DNA of 64,000 nt from Endotrypanum monterogeii (Eukaryota; Euglenozoa; Kinetoplastea; Trypanosomatida; Trypanosomatidae): the NCBI GenBank assembly GCA_000333855.2, contig CM007318.1, positions 42,921 through 106,920 of the forward strand, given 5' to 3'. The position numbers and the translations under genes were made by a program. The notes beneath the pieces are model-generated. The model had not been told where the DNA came from. It did not search any database and saw only the letters and a list, made by a program, of their open reading frames with translations. This document shows, piece by piece, positions 41,154 to 52,234 of the stretch; the first letter of the stretch is position 1, and the number at the start of each line of letters is the position of its first letter.

Positions 41154-42739
41154 AATGGTATGTTTTTTTTTTCTCATCGAGGTCCCGCTTTGCTGGCCCT
41201 CTCATGTGCTCGCACTCGGTTGATCTCTCCACTGTTCCCCGTCGCCTTCTCAACGTGCATGAAACATGCGTGCACATTATCGTCCCTGGTATGGCGGGGG
41301 AGGGGGCAGCAAAACACGATGTCAGTATTTGCTCCCTTGATTTCTCTACCAAACTCTACATACACACACCTCTAATCACACGCACACATACATGCTGCCG
41401 TTGACATTTTCGTTTTACTTGATATTTGCATCTTTTTTTTCTTCATCGTGATTGTCACCTCGTGTTACCTTGCTTCGACGGCGGTGTGGGGATGCGTATG
41501 TAGGGGATTATGTGAGACAGGAAATGATTATGTACGCGTTTGCTGACCGTCGACCATCTTTCTCCCTCGCCTTCCCTCGCCTTCCTCCCTCCACTCCCAC
41601 AACCCATCCTATCTAATACATTTTTTTTTCTGTTTTCATGGTTCAGCGGATGTCATGCCTAGGGTCAGTGACTGGTAGAGAATTCAAACAACAGTAGCAG
41701 CGAATGTATGTATATATACACATATATACATATATATATATATATATATCTATACGCAGTACTCCCCTCTTCCTCACCCGAAAAAAAAAAAATACCGTGC
41801 ACCGTGCAAATCGTTTTTTTTTTTTGAGATTTAGGCGCATTTTTTTGTGCGAGGATTCACAAAATGAGCACACACACACACGAAAGGGGAAAAGGTACCA
41901 AGAGGGCGACTGTGATGACCAAGACACTGTGTGATGGTGCGAGAGACAGAACTCAATGGGAGGAGTGTGTGAAGGGGTTTAGTCTGAAATATGATTTTGT
42001 GTAGTGCAGAAATACTCTGCGCTCCAACGTCAAATTCCATAACACTAAGGGGCGTCTTCACCCATCATGCACTCCTCCGCTTGGTTGCCCTAGCAAGCTG
42101 CAACCCTTTCCCGGATCCACATATTCCTTCCCTTTCGTGTTCTGAAAGGGGGAGGGGCTTTTTTTCTATTATGAGCATGTATGGTTCTGCTCTAGGCGCC
42201 TCTATGTTTGCATCACCTTATCCCACCTTTCGCTCGTGTGGTGATCTCCCTGCTTCTTTCGTTAATGCGCTTGCCTGCTCACATAGGAATCTCATACTGA
42301 GTGCAGGCTTAAGCATCGCAACTTGACAATTTTTTTTTTCCCTTTCGAAGTGATCCGAAGAGAAGATTGAGACCCACATACACAAAAAAAGCGAGTATTC
42401 CTGTACAGTGGAAAGAAACAACCCCCTCCCTTGTTCTTATCTTTCTGAGGAGAGTTTTCAAGACAGTGAAGAGAATTTTGCAAGTGCAAAGCAGAAGAGC
42501 GCGAATTCTTCCTTCCTCTGATAATTCGTCGCTGATCTCGTGAAGGTAATGAGCGCGTGCAATCCGAGATTTTAGAGCCGCACCGCATACTTATCACCTC
42601 TTTTCGATCCTTGAAGCAGTCAAAGGGGAGGGAGAGGCGAAGTACAACGCTTGAGTCGCTTTGACTTCCCGTTCTTATCGACAGAGGGAATACAATTATT
42701 CGGCCGAGGTGCTCCTTGATCCAAGCTATCGACTGAGCA

Positions 42740-44296
42740 ATGACCGAGCTCGTGGCAGCGGGGGCGGTACACTTCACCAATGGTGAGCCCCTTTGTGCGT
42801 ACCAGGAGTGCTACCGGTGCTTCGAAGGCCGAGACATTCTTTTTCGCTTGGTGAACGTGGAGAAGAAGCAGTGGTTCTTCTACAATGACACCAAGGACAC
42901 GATCGTCCATGTGCGAGCGGTATTTTTACCTGGCAGCACTATTCGACCGTTGCAACGGACTGTATCGCGCGTCATCCCGGGTCCCGATGGCGTGACGGAC
43001 GAGACCTGCTCCATCGAGGTAACACTTGATATTGAGCCTGGTTTCACAGAGTCGTTCATCGAGGGAGAGCACCGGGGGTTTAACTTTGAATTTCGCACCG
43101 AAACTGCTCCAGAAAAGGATGTCGTCTTCGAGAACCGCCGGCCAACTGTGAAATACGACAAAATATATCGCTGCTTCAAGAACAATGGCAATGGGCTGCT
43201 GTTCCGCCTGGTGGACGAGAGCACGCGTCGGTGGTTTTTCTACAACGATACGAACGACTTCATGATGAAGGTGAGCGTGACGTTTGCACATCGCGGTGAG
43301 GTGGTCCCGCTGGGATCCACGGTTGCGGATGTACCGCAAGTCGATGCCGCGCCCGACAGCATTGTTTACATCCTCGCTATCGCGCCCGGTTGCACAGAAC
43401 CGTTCATTGAGGGTAGTCCGGTGTCGTACACGTTGCAGTTTGCCGCCGAGCCGGTGAATGCCCCAGCCGCGCCCTCGTCGGAGGATCCTGTGAGCTTCCT
43501 GAACGGTAGCCCCGACCCCTCCGTCATCCCACACCAGTCGCACGTCTTCAGGTGCTTCAAGGAGCACAGCAACGGATTGTTGTTCCGCATAGTGGACGAT
43601 ATCAACACAATTTGGGCCTTCTACAACGACACAGTTGATTACGTGATGACTGCAAATATGCGCTATCCGAGCGTGGGCGACGTGCAGTTCGCTCCAGGAG
43701 TGCAAGTAACGGCCGATAAAGAGCGCGAAGGTGGGGTCGTTGCGGTTGTCGAGGTCCTTCCCCTCACGACGGTGCCATTCCTTGTTGGAGCACCGGTGCA
43801 ATACGAGCTGAGTTTTGCAGCCACTCCTGTTACAGCACCGACGGTGGCTTCGGCAACCCCAGAAGGGTCAAATGCCGCGCGCAATCCTCCCGGTGCAATG
43901 GGTACGGCAGCGCTGCCGCCCCCAGCGCCTCCAGTGCCCGAAGAAAAAGCTGTCTACGTTCACAGTGGACCTGACGTCACTCTCATGCCGCAAATCGATG
44001 AGGTTTACAGGTGCTTCAAGGAGCACGGTAACGGACTTCTTTTTCGTCTCGTGGACAAGAGGCAGCGCCGCTGGGCTTTCTATAATGACACGGCTGATGT
44101 GGTCGCCTCGGTGAAGGTGGAGTTCCCTCCCACTGCCTGCATCCGACCCCTGGGGCACACAACGCTAGGCAGTGACCCTGAGACGGGTGCCGTTCTTCAC
44201 GAGCTCCGCGTGAATCCGCACCAGACAGAACTTTTTGTGGAGGGGGATGTCGATGTCTTCACCACCAAGTTCGTGGCGGAGCGTATTCAGACGTGA
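42740..44296 (+). CDS. Four-repeat DUF1935 protein B
   Basis: 518 residues from the ATG at 42740. Like the gene at 37381 it is built only of four DUF1935 repeats, starting near residues 10, 128, 250 and 404, each with C-F-K-x3-G-N-G-L-L-F-R-L-V-D and W-x-F-Y-N-D-T signatures. The first repeat is shortened in the signature (CFEGRDILFRLVN, three residues missing). A Pro/Ala-rich linker of about 30 residues separates repeats 3 and 4 (around 380-402); it is absent from protein A. The two proteins are clear paralogues with the same repeat order, so the four-domain form existed before they duplicated. No calpain catalytic domain, membrane segment or acylation motif is visible. A cytoskeletal or binding role is inferred from the family only. 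Confidence 0.88.
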   Translation: MTELVAAGAVHFTNGEPLCAYQECYRCFEGRDILFRLVNVEKKQWFFYNDTKDTIVHVRAVFLPGSTIRPLQRTVSRVIPGPDGVTDETCSIEVTLDIEPGFTESFIEGEHRGFNFEFRTETAPEKDVVFENRRPTVKYDKIYRCFKNNGNGLLFRLVDESTRRWFFYNDTNDFMMKVSVTFAHRGEVVPLGSTVADVPQVDAAPDSIVYILAIAPGCTEPFIEGSPVSYTLQFAAEPVNAPAAPSSEDPVSFLNGSPDPSVIPHQSHVFRCFKEHSNGLLFRIVDDINTIWAFYNDTVDYVMTANMRYPSVGDVQFAPGVQVTADKEREGGVVAVVEVLPLTTVPFLVGAPVQYELSFAATPVTAPTVASATPEGSNAARNPPGAMGTAALPPPAPPVPEEKAVYVHSGPDVTLMPQIDEVYRCFKEHGNGLLFRLVDKRQRRWAFYNDTADVVASVKVEFPPTACIRPLGHTTLGSDPETGAVLHELRVNPHQTELFVEGDVDVFTTKFVAERIQT

Positions 44297-44870
44297 CGGT
44301 ATCCGACTTCGACTGCGGCAAAGAGTTGCGGGCAACAGAGTGTCTTGTCTTGGAGCCTCACTATTGAAGTAGAAGTAGTGACATTCAGTTATCTGGAGTG
44401 GGCGGAGCAATCTTCTCTCTTCAACATACAGGAACATAGAGATGCTCTGCTACAGACTCCTATCCTTGACAACTGTATTTTCCGTCTACCCTTGTCCCTC
44501 TGAAGGGGGGCGTACACGCACACCTACACACACAAATATATATATATATATATATATTTATTTATTTATTCATATTATTTATATATACATAATACACACA
44601 TTTGTATATCTGTTGACGTTTTTTTTTCTATGAGATTATGCTATTGGTGGTGTTTCCGAATTTGGCTATGTGTTAGCAGCTGCGAATGTGTTATTGATGT
44701 CGCGAGACTATCGTTTCCTCTGTACTGTTTGTTTTGTGGCGACATCGGCGGCGTTACCCTTCTTTGTGTGCGTGTGTGCATCTGCTCGTGCATGAGGTAT
44801 TTCTGTTTCCACTCTATTTCTCACTCTCGCCGTCACAATCACTACACATATACCTAAACACACACACACA

Positions 44871-44907
<37 letters not shown>

Positions 44908-46937
44908 ATATAGTTGTGTGTGAGTATGGTGGCGTTAAAACAAAGAGTGCAGCCGTGCGCGTTACCGCGGGGCGCGGGGCTGGTGGAGTAGCTAGATTTC
45001 ATGGAAACATAAATACATGAGGATGCAGGGATAACTGAAGCACGTGTACACACACAGATTGATAGTCTTCCACGTTGGTGTCGATAGATATAAGCTCAGC
45101 AGGGGATTTTCCCATTCTTTTCTTTTGAAAGGTGGACGCAAACTGTGACAGGTGAAATACTGTGTGTGTGTGTGTGTGCTCTTCGCTGGCTTTTTCTTTG
45201 CGGATCGCCTTTCCTCCTCCTCTGGTATATGTGCTTTTTGATTTTTTTCCTGTTAAATTATAAAATGAACATCTCCTCTTGCCTTCGCTTCGGGTGCCTA
45301 ACTGCACTTTCTTGGTTTCGTGCTCGTTTGTTATGGTGTCATGATATGCAGAGGTTGTCTCTCTTCACGGAACGAGTTATTCTATCACTTGCCCCCGCCA
45401 AAACATGCACACACACACACACACGCACACACGTACGCGCGTGGTCAGAGTGATTGGTCATTTTCCCTTTTTCCTTTTTTTCCCCCTTTATTCCCCTCTT
45501 TTTCTTTTTTTCCCCTACCTCCCTTTCGCTGCATCAACCCCAAACCACATCTGTGTACATTTTATTAGTGGGGCTGGGATCCCTCCTTTATTATTTCTCC
45601 CCCTCCCCCCTTTCCCTCCTCAGGGCGAGTCGGGGTGGGGTGCCGCGGGCGGGGGGGGGGCATTCCTGTCACTGGCGCTCGTCCGCGCCTGAGCGATTTC
45701 AAGAAAATGTGTTAATTTTTCTTCTGTGTTAGGGCGTGGTGATCGACTCTTCGACCCGTGTTCCTTCCTAGTGAGATTAGTTGTATATATATATATATAT
45801 ATATTTATATTTGTGTTTGCCCTCCGTCGTTGGTTTTTGCCTTCCTTCTGTCATTAGCTGACTGATCACTTCTCTCTTCCTTCCCATCTCCCATTGCTGA
45901 CATTTGAAGATGTTCAAAGGCAGCTCGGAGATACATGAGTGGAAGTGAGGTAGTCGGTCTTACTGAGAAAACAAGATATGTGCGCTAGTAGTTTTGGTGA
46001 GGCCTTATACTAGGGAAGTGCGCTGTGCAACGCAATGCCCCCTCAAAAAAAAAGAAAAAAAGGTGCTCTGTGTATCTGTGTGTATGTCTGAGGGTTGTTC
46101 ACCTCGTCGAAACTAGATGAAGTGATATACCCATATATTTGTGAAAGCGACTTGTTTTTTTTTTTTCTCAACAATGAATCCATCGTCTTTGCGATGGATC
46201 CATCTCATGGCCTTTAACGGAGGTTGTGGACTGTACATCGGTCCCCCTTATTCATTTGAAAGTTGGCAGTCCCTTCCCTTTGCGGAAGAAGAAAACACAC
46301 TCTTGGTCGCCAATTTTTTTTCTTCTCCTTTTTCATGAGGTCCGAACAGCACACCATGGAGGCTACGCATGGAGAGCCCATCGTCTGCGGGTCGCACCAA
46401 CTTGCTTTCACTTGATGCACATGAGGCTGTTTGGATGACGATGTTTTTTTCATGATAAAGAAATTTAAGGTAGGCACAGTCATTCTTTTTTTAAATTTTG
46501 GCTTCCCATACTTCTAGGATTGGATCTCCAGCCTTTCCCTGTTTCCCCTCTCCATCCTTTCTCTCCCTTCTCTCTTTTTTTTTTTTCATTTCTTTCATAT
46601 TGATCTGCTTCCCCTCCGCCGTTTGGCTTCTCTTACCTCTTGCAGGAGCACACAGTGAATACACGCCCACCTACGTGGTATATTCATCTATTTCTACCAT
46701 ATTCTAACCTCAACATCGATCTCATTTTCTCACGCTAGACGTCGCACGCGTTTTTTTTTGTTTCTCTCAATACCCAACACTCTTTCATACTTTGCGCACG
46801 TGCACGCAGACGTGGTGTTCGCTCACTTCGCGCCCACCCCCCCTTCCTCTCTCGATTTCTCCAAGGAAGCTGCCGATTGTTGCTGAAGCTTTTTTTTCTT
46901 TTCCGACATCGGCGGTTGTCGCACTTGTTGCAAGGGG
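44297..46937. other. 2.6-kb intergenic spacer
   Basis: No gene is supported. TA repeats occur at about 44536-44560 (then ATTT), 44875-44902 and 45784-45805; CA/GT runs near 44862, 45162 and 45412. A small hairpin-like sequence, TCCATCG with CGATGGA, lies near 46178-46197. Pyrimidine-rich tracts fill 46530-46640. Confidence 0.5.
46600..46645 (+). promoter_or_regulatory. Candidate trans-splice acceptor for p23
   Basis: Pyrimidine-rich sequence ending TTCTCTTACCTCTTGCAG places AG at 46644-46645, about 290 nt before the ATG at 46938. This is one of the best-looking acceptors in the window. A second T-run at 46889-46903 is closer, but its first AG lies only 3 nt before the ATG. Confidence 0.45.
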
Positions 46938-47576
46938 ATGTCCACAAGCGGACCGTTAGTGCCCCCAATCACTTGGGCACAACGCCCTGAGTATGTCCTC
47001 GTCACGATCCCGCTGCAGGATACCACGTCAGTGAAGGTGGAGATCAAGGAGGAGGGAAAAGAGCTTCACTTTCTCTGCAGCGCGCCGGAGGGCAAAGAGT
47101 ATGCGTGCACCATTCATTTTTACGGTGTTATATCTTTGGAGGAAAGTCAGCACGTGGTGCGACCTCGACAGATCGAACTGAAGCTGCGGAAGAAGTTCAA
47201 CAAATCCCTTGAGGATGCCGAGGATGACGAGGTGGAGTGGCCGCGACTCACCAGGGAAAAAGTGAAGTATTCCAACATCACCATCGACTGGTCGAAATGG
47301 AAAGACGTGAACGAAGACGAAGGCGCTGCAGACGACCTGGGAGACTTTGGCCTCGGTGGTGGTGATGAGACCGACGGGCAGTACTCCGAGATGCTCAACC
47401 AGCTCATGCAGGCGAAGGGCCAGAAAGACGCGGAGGCATCAGCAGGTCTTCCCCATGGCACCTTTCCCGGTTTTGGCTCAGCTCAAGGGCAGGATGCCAC
47501 TCACGACGCATCAGCAGCACCCGGAGACGACGACGACGACGACGATATGCCGCCTCTCGAAGAGGATGACGCCTGA
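46938..47576 (+). CDS. p23: p23-type Hsp90 co-chaperone
   Basis: 212 residues from the ATG at 46938. The N-terminal CS domain (about 8-118) opens with PPITWAQRPEYVLVTIPL and ends in the diagnostic p23 signature WPRLT at 101-105 followed by KVKYSNITIDWSKWKDVNED. p23 binds the closed, ATP-bound form of Hsp90, slows its ATPase and stabilises client complexes in the cytosol. The tail is flexible, with a Gly-rich stretch, EMLNQLMQAKG, and an acidic end (seven Asp then MPPLEEDDA), as in other p23 proteins. Two p23 isoforms are described in L. braziliensis; I believe this is the p23A-type gene but cannot confirm it here. Hsp90 function is important for stage differentiation in Leishmania. Confidence 0.93.
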   Translation: MSTSGPLVPPITWAQRPEYVLVTIPLQDTTSVKVEIKEEGKELHFLCSAPEGKEYACTIHFYGVISLEESQHVVRPRQIELKLRKKFNKSLEDAEDDEVEWPRLTREKVKYSNITIDWSKWKDVNEDEGAADDLGDFGLGGGDETDGQYSEMLNQLMQAKGQKDAEASAGLPHGTFPGFGSAQGQDATHDASAAPGDDDDDDDMPPLEEDDA

Positions 47577-47633
47577 AAGGGAACGGGCAGACTTTTCGAT
47601 TGACCTGTGTCGAAGTTACACTCCATCCCATAT

Positions 47634-47745
47634 AAATATAAATAAATTAATAAATATATATACACATATATATATATATATATATATATCCATGTATATA
47701 TATTTATTTATTTATATTTTACATATTTATATTTGATATATTTAA
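47634..47745. repeat. (TA)n/(ATTT)n compound microsatellite
   Basis: Over 100 bp of AT-only sequence shortly after the p23 stop codon, probably in its 3' UTR. Confidence 0.9.
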
Positions 47746-49271
47746 TCACAACAACCCTCCTCCCCTTTTTTATACTTTTTTCAAGTACCCACGATGTGTT
47801 TAGTCTAAGGAGTGGGCAGATAGCGGCGGTGCGGTGCAGGCTGTGTGAGGATCCCTCTTTCACATCATGGGCAAAATACAAAGGAAGGAAAATCATGCCT
47901 CTCTTGCTCTTTTTTTTGTTCTCCTTCTCCCATCTCGATCTTTACCAAAGTACAGATCTACCAGCAGGCGAGAAAGTTGTTGGATGAGGGAGAGTATAAA
48001 GAGTGTGTCGGGTGCACCGAGACACTGGCACACCCGACATTGCACGTAATAGTCGGATCAGAAAGCGTGTCAGCTATGCGGCCGCTTCCTGGATCACGCG
48101 CCAAAAAAAAAAAAAGATCTATGCTTCTTTTTCCCGAAATGACGATCACAGAGTCATGGTCGCACTCACGCTCGTTCATGTAAAAGTAGTTGGCATTCTG
48201 TGTGCCCCCTTCGGCTTCTGTGATATGCAGTGAAGTACTACGACACGATCTGGGTCACTCCTTTCATTTGGTATTCTTTTTCTGCATTTGGGCGTTTATC
48301 TATCTATACAAACATACATATACATCGTATACATATACATATTATATATATATATATATATATACAGACATCTTGCTTTTTCTCTGTACACGTACGTATG
48401 CCCGTGCGCATCTTGTGTACAATGGAGGAGACATGACCAGTCGAAGGGATACCTCACGTTCAACTCTGCACTTTCGTCTTCTTCTGTGAGCATCCTCTGA
48501 CAAATGGCACCTGTGCGGGCGGTCATGTATCTCAATCTCGGGTGCATGCGCGATGCCTGTGTTTGTTGACGAGGGGATATCACCGAAAGAGTGCGTTATG
48601 CTGCGAAAAGAAAGCAGTATATGCGTCGCGTCTTTCGGCAGTAGACCGAGGGGAGGGGGAAGGGGGAGGGGGGGGCGTACAGGGAGAAACTAAGCAAGGA
48701 GAATTCATAGGTGTGCTGCGTCACTGAGCAAGAGGGGTAGAGACCCCGGAATGCCAATTTTGGGGCGGTGCAGTGTTAGTGCACAGTTGACAGCAATAGC
48801 TCCTTCAACCCAGGACAACATCTGTACCTCAACGAGGCTCATTGATGGCAGGTTCACCTCAAACTTCCTCATATAGACCGCCATTCAACGCTCTTCTCCC
48901 GTCTACAGCGCCGATGTGACTGATGTGGCCGCGCACTTGTGGAGTGGGGTTTCGGCGACAACGCGCGCCTTGACTAGCATAGGTTTTTGGGTGTTCAGAG
49001 ACGGTTTGAGTGCTTTCCTACGTGATCAACCCCTTTGTTTCCTACCGTGGTGGGCGCAGAGGAGTTGATGACCGAATTTGAGAGTTTGTTGGAGACAATG
49101 AGGCTCCTGTAGATTGCGTCCTTCGGACTCCGTGGCCACTCGGCATACATCGACAGTCGACTCTCTGGTACAGGTGCGCCACCGGTCAGATAAAACACCG
49201 CCATATATGATGTTACATGATCCTCTCTCCTCCGGTTGTTGTCGACGGCACGACTCAGTTCGCCTTCGATT

Positions 49272-49273
<2 letters not shown>

Positions 49274-49304
<31 letters not shown>
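49274..49304. repeat. (CA)n microsatellite
   Basis: CA repeat of about 30 bp upstream of IFT81. Confidence 0.9.
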
Positions 49305-49305
<1 letters not shown>

Positions 49306-49939
49306 CGGTGCCTTCCTCCCCCAAGGTCAACTTGGTGCTTCTTTTTTTTTCGCCCACACAGCTGATTCTCTCGCCTGTGTGACTGAATGTGTGCCGAAAG
49401 TGGGGCACATTTTCCTCAGATGTGAACTTCGAATGGAGTCCAATAGAATGTCGGGTGATTTTGCATTGCGCAATTTTTTTTTTACAGGTTGCAATAATCT
49501 CCTGTTCCCTTCCCACTGCCTCCCCCTCCCCCTCCCCCCCCCCCAGATCATCCCTTTCTACAGATTTAATCCCCGGGCCGGGGGGGGGGGGAGGGGGAGG
49601 CAATGTGTAGTTGCTGCGGTCGTGCGCAATCATATCCGGGAATCGTGTGTGCACTCCCCTGCATTTCTTCTCGAGTTCAATCTTCACACTCACCTCCCCG
49701 CCGACTTCTCTCCCCCTTTCATTATCATTGATGGACCAAATAATTCTGACACCCTCTTCCTCGTAACATCACTTGACATTGCCCGCCTCCGCCCTCAAGT
49801 ACCTCTGTAATGCACGGAACAGTCAATTGGCACCCAAGCTGTGTACATTGTGGAACTCAAGCAAGTGTTTAGGAGTGTGCGTTTGTGTGTTTGTGTGTGT
49901 GCTCATTCATTCAAGCTCTGGGTGGCACAGATATTTGGC

Positions 49940-49969
49940 TCTTCTTATTACCGCTCTATTTCCCTACAG
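49940..49969 (+). promoter_or_regulatory. Candidate trans-splice acceptor for IFT81
   Basis: A pyrimidine-rich stretch running into CTATTTCCCTACAG places AG at 49968-49969, about 106 nt before the ATG at 50075. A classic acceptor pattern, but inferred. Confidence 0.5.
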
Positions 49970-50074
49970 CGGCTCCATTTTATCATTAGTTCCCCCTCCC
50001 TTCCTCCCCCTCGAGCTCGTGGTGGCCTTGCCTCACCATAGGCCGTGCGTGTTAGTATACTTCGCTTTGCCAAG

Positions 50075-52234
50075 ATGTCTGCCACTTCTCCCCCGATGCA
50101 GGGAGGCGGCGCGGGCACCACCACTCGGTCGCTTCCTGAGGATGTCTCACAGTTATCGGCTGACGATCTCTTGCAGCAGATCGTGGAGCTTGTGAACACG
50201 GTGCTAGGACGACACTACTCCCTTGTCGAGTTCGATGCCCTCGGTCGTATTGAGCTACTACAAGTGGTGAATGACATTTTTGCGAAGCTGCAGCCTCAAA
50301 TGAAGATGGACCTGCAGTCAACCCCGCCCGATGAGGCTATGCCGCGAATGTTAGACTTTCTCTTGAAGATACTGGGCTACCGCGTGCCGCCTTTTCTTCA
50401 GGGGAGCTTTCCACAGAGCTTTGCCGATGGTGAGCCCCTCGTGATATATCCAACCATGTACTGGGTCCTTACGCACATGGAGCTGAACGAGAAGCGTGTT
50501 TATCTCGCTCGATTTCTGCAGCCACTGGACATTCCAGATGACATCCGCGCCCAGGATGAGGATGTGCGTACCCTCTTCATGCAGTACCAGGCTCTGCGTG
50601 GCGCCTTCATTCAAACACATCAAAGGGTCGACAAACTTCGCTCTGCGATCGCAGATCCAGTAGAGGCACGCCGGAGAGTCGGCGCCCTGGAGGACGAGCG
50701 AGACGGTTTGCAGGGGTACATTGAGGTTGCCCGCAGAAAGTTGGCTGGTGTGCCCGAAAAGGACATGCTGCTGGTAGCCAGCAAAGCTCTTCGTATGTCC
50801 CGTGAGGAGAGTGCCAAGTTGGCGGAGCGAGAAGTGGAGCAGCAGCAGGCCAAGGTCTCCTCCGAGGCCCGACGCACTGAGATCAGCACTCGGCTGCAGA
50901 ACCTCTGCCGTGATGCAGGGGATGGCCGTGTTGAGATGATGATCAGGCGCATGAAGGATGAGATGGACACAAACCGCATGAAGTTACAGGATCAGCTGCC
51001 CCAGGAGATCGAGTCGGTCAAAAATGAAAATGCTGAACTGCAGAGGCTCGTCTCGGAGCCGCTGGACATGCCTTCGCTCATGGCGAATGATCGAAAGCTA
51101 GACGACGAGCTGAAGGTATTGCATGCAAAAATTGCAGAGCGGCACCAGCCTGGTGCTGATGGAGCCTCCATCCTTCGCTTCCGCGATCAGGTGCAGCGTG
51201 TCATGGCGCGCAAGCAGGAGGTGCTGAATGAGCTCAGTTCGCTGCAGGCGGACAACAACAGGGCTCTCAATGACATTCGAGAGCGCCAGCTGCGCATAAC
51301 ACAACTGCAGTCGGCCACAAATATGCTACGCAGTGATGACTTCCGCGATTTCTCTAACCAGGTGCGCGCAAAGAAGGCAGCGACGGAGGGAATGCGCACC
51401 CGCCTGGCGGAGCTGCGCACGGAGTGGGGCACGTTGACCTTCACAGAGGCCACGCTGAGGGAGCAGTACAACGCCCTGGACACTGCGATTGGCGATCTTG
51501 AGAGCAAGCTAGGCATGCAGGGATACAGTCGTACGGTAGAGGCTCTTGCCAAGCTCGCCCACGAGAAGGATGCTATACAAGAGGTCAAAGGGAAAACTCT
51601 GGAAGAGCTTTCGCGAGTTGTGCAGGAATTCACGTTTGCTGTTCGTGAGGGTCGCACCCGCCTAGCGCCGCTCATCAACGAGTTGCGTGCTGTTCGGCAG
51701 ACGGCAGCCGAAGTGGATCAAGAATGGTTGGAGAAGAAGTCTCAGTACGAGTTTCAGGAAAGCCTTTTAACCGAGGACATCCAGAAGATCGACGAGGACG
51801 TCACGCGCCTTAAGGAGGAGACGACGACAAATGAGTCCCTCTACCATCGTGTGCGCACCCAGGGTATCCTCCTCAGCTCTCAGACGCGGCGGGCGGAGGA
51901 GGAGCAAGCGTTTCGCACGGATCCCACTGCTTCACTGGACCCCCAGCACAAAACGTATGGGGACTACCTCGCCGACGTTACGCGCACACTAGAGGCACGT
52001 ACAAAGGAGCTCCAGAGTAAGCGGCGAGACCTGGAGGAGACACATGACACTAGCGTGCGACAGGTGGAGTGGTTCAACGCGCTCCGCACGATTCTCCAGG
52101 CCAAGCTCAAGGGTATGCAGTCTGCGTTGCCACGCGCTAGTGAGGGTGAACGCGAGCACGGCATCGATGAAGATATTCAGCAGGTAATGGGGCGTGCAGG
52201 TGGGGCCGACATGCTCGTACTGAATGGAAACTAA
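50075..52234 (+). CDS. IFT81: Intraflagellar transport protein IFT81
   Basis: 719 residues from the ATG at 50075 (MSATSPP); the frame opens upstream only at a GTG. The N-terminal third is the IFT81 calponin-homology-like domain: YSLVEFDALGRIELLQVVND, then KILGYRVPP and a block with EPLVIYPTMYWVLTHM and KRVYLARFLQPLDIP, which closely match the human protein as I recall it (LITFDSLEPMQLLQVLND, KRAYLARFL). The rest is coiled coil, including the conserved LRSDDFRDFSNQVR region and GYSRTVEALAKL. In the IFT-B core, IFT81 pairs with IFT74, and its N-terminal domain contributes to tubulin binding in the flagellum. Length fits the family (about 680). Expected to act in anterograde transport and to be needed for flagellum assembly. 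Confidence 0.95.
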   Translation: MSATSPPMQGGGAGTTTRSLPEDVSQLSADDLLQQIVELVNTVLGRHYSLVEFDALGRIELLQVVNDIFAKLQPQMKMDLQSTPPDEAMPRMLDFLLKILGYRVPPFLQGSFPQSFADGEPLVIYPTMYWVLTHMELNEKRVYLARFLQPLDIPDDIRAQDEDVRTLFMQYQALRGAFIQTHQRVDKLRSAIADPVEARRRVGALEDERDGLQGYIEVARRKLAGVPEKDMLLVASKALRMSREESAKLAEREVEQQQAKVSSEARRTEISTRLQNLCRDAGDGRVEMMIRRMKDEMDTNRMKLQDQLPQEIESVKNENAELQRLVSEPLDMPSLMANDRKLDDELKVLHAKIAERHQPGADGASILRFRDQVQRVMARKQEVLNELSSLQADNNRALNDIRERQLRITQLQSATNMLRSDDFRDFSNQVRAKKAATEGMRTRLAELRTEWGTLTFTEATLREQYNALDTAIGDLESKLGMQGYSRTVEALAKLAHEKDAIQEVKGKTLEELSRVVQEFTFAVREGRTRLAPLINELRAVRQTAAEVDQEWLEKKSQYEFQESLLTEDIQKIDEDVTRLKEETTTNESLYHRVRTQGILLSSQTRRAEEEQAFRTDPTASLDPQHKTYGDYLADVTRTLEARTKELQSKRRDLEETHDTSVRQVEWFNALRTILQAKLKGMQSALPRASEGEREHGIDEDIQQVMGRAGGADMLVLNGN

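Larger units (their letters stand above)
38857..42739. other. 3.9-kb spacer containing an assembly gap
   Basis: No gene is supported. It holds CA/TA then ATTT repeats at about 39151-39232, TA-rich sequence at about 39873-39961, the run of 20 N at 39962-39981, TA-rich sequence again at about 40415-40470, and a CT/GT run at about 41120-41153. Two near-identical 430-bp blocks flank the gap and are listed separately. Confidence 0.7.
47577..50074. other. 2.5-kb intergenic spacer
   Basis: No gene is supported. It contains a long TA/ATTT tract at about 47634-47745, TA at about 48340-48364, a CA repeat at about 49274-49304, and C- and G-runs near 49535-49600. A complex stretch at about 48730-49260 carries neither repeats nor a convincing frame. 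Confidence 0.5.

Noticed and set aside
41991..42326. 111-codon frame upstream of DUF1935 protein B
   Set aside because: Has an ATG and mixed composition, but no recognisable motif, and the downstream part overlaps the likely splice-site tract of the next gene.
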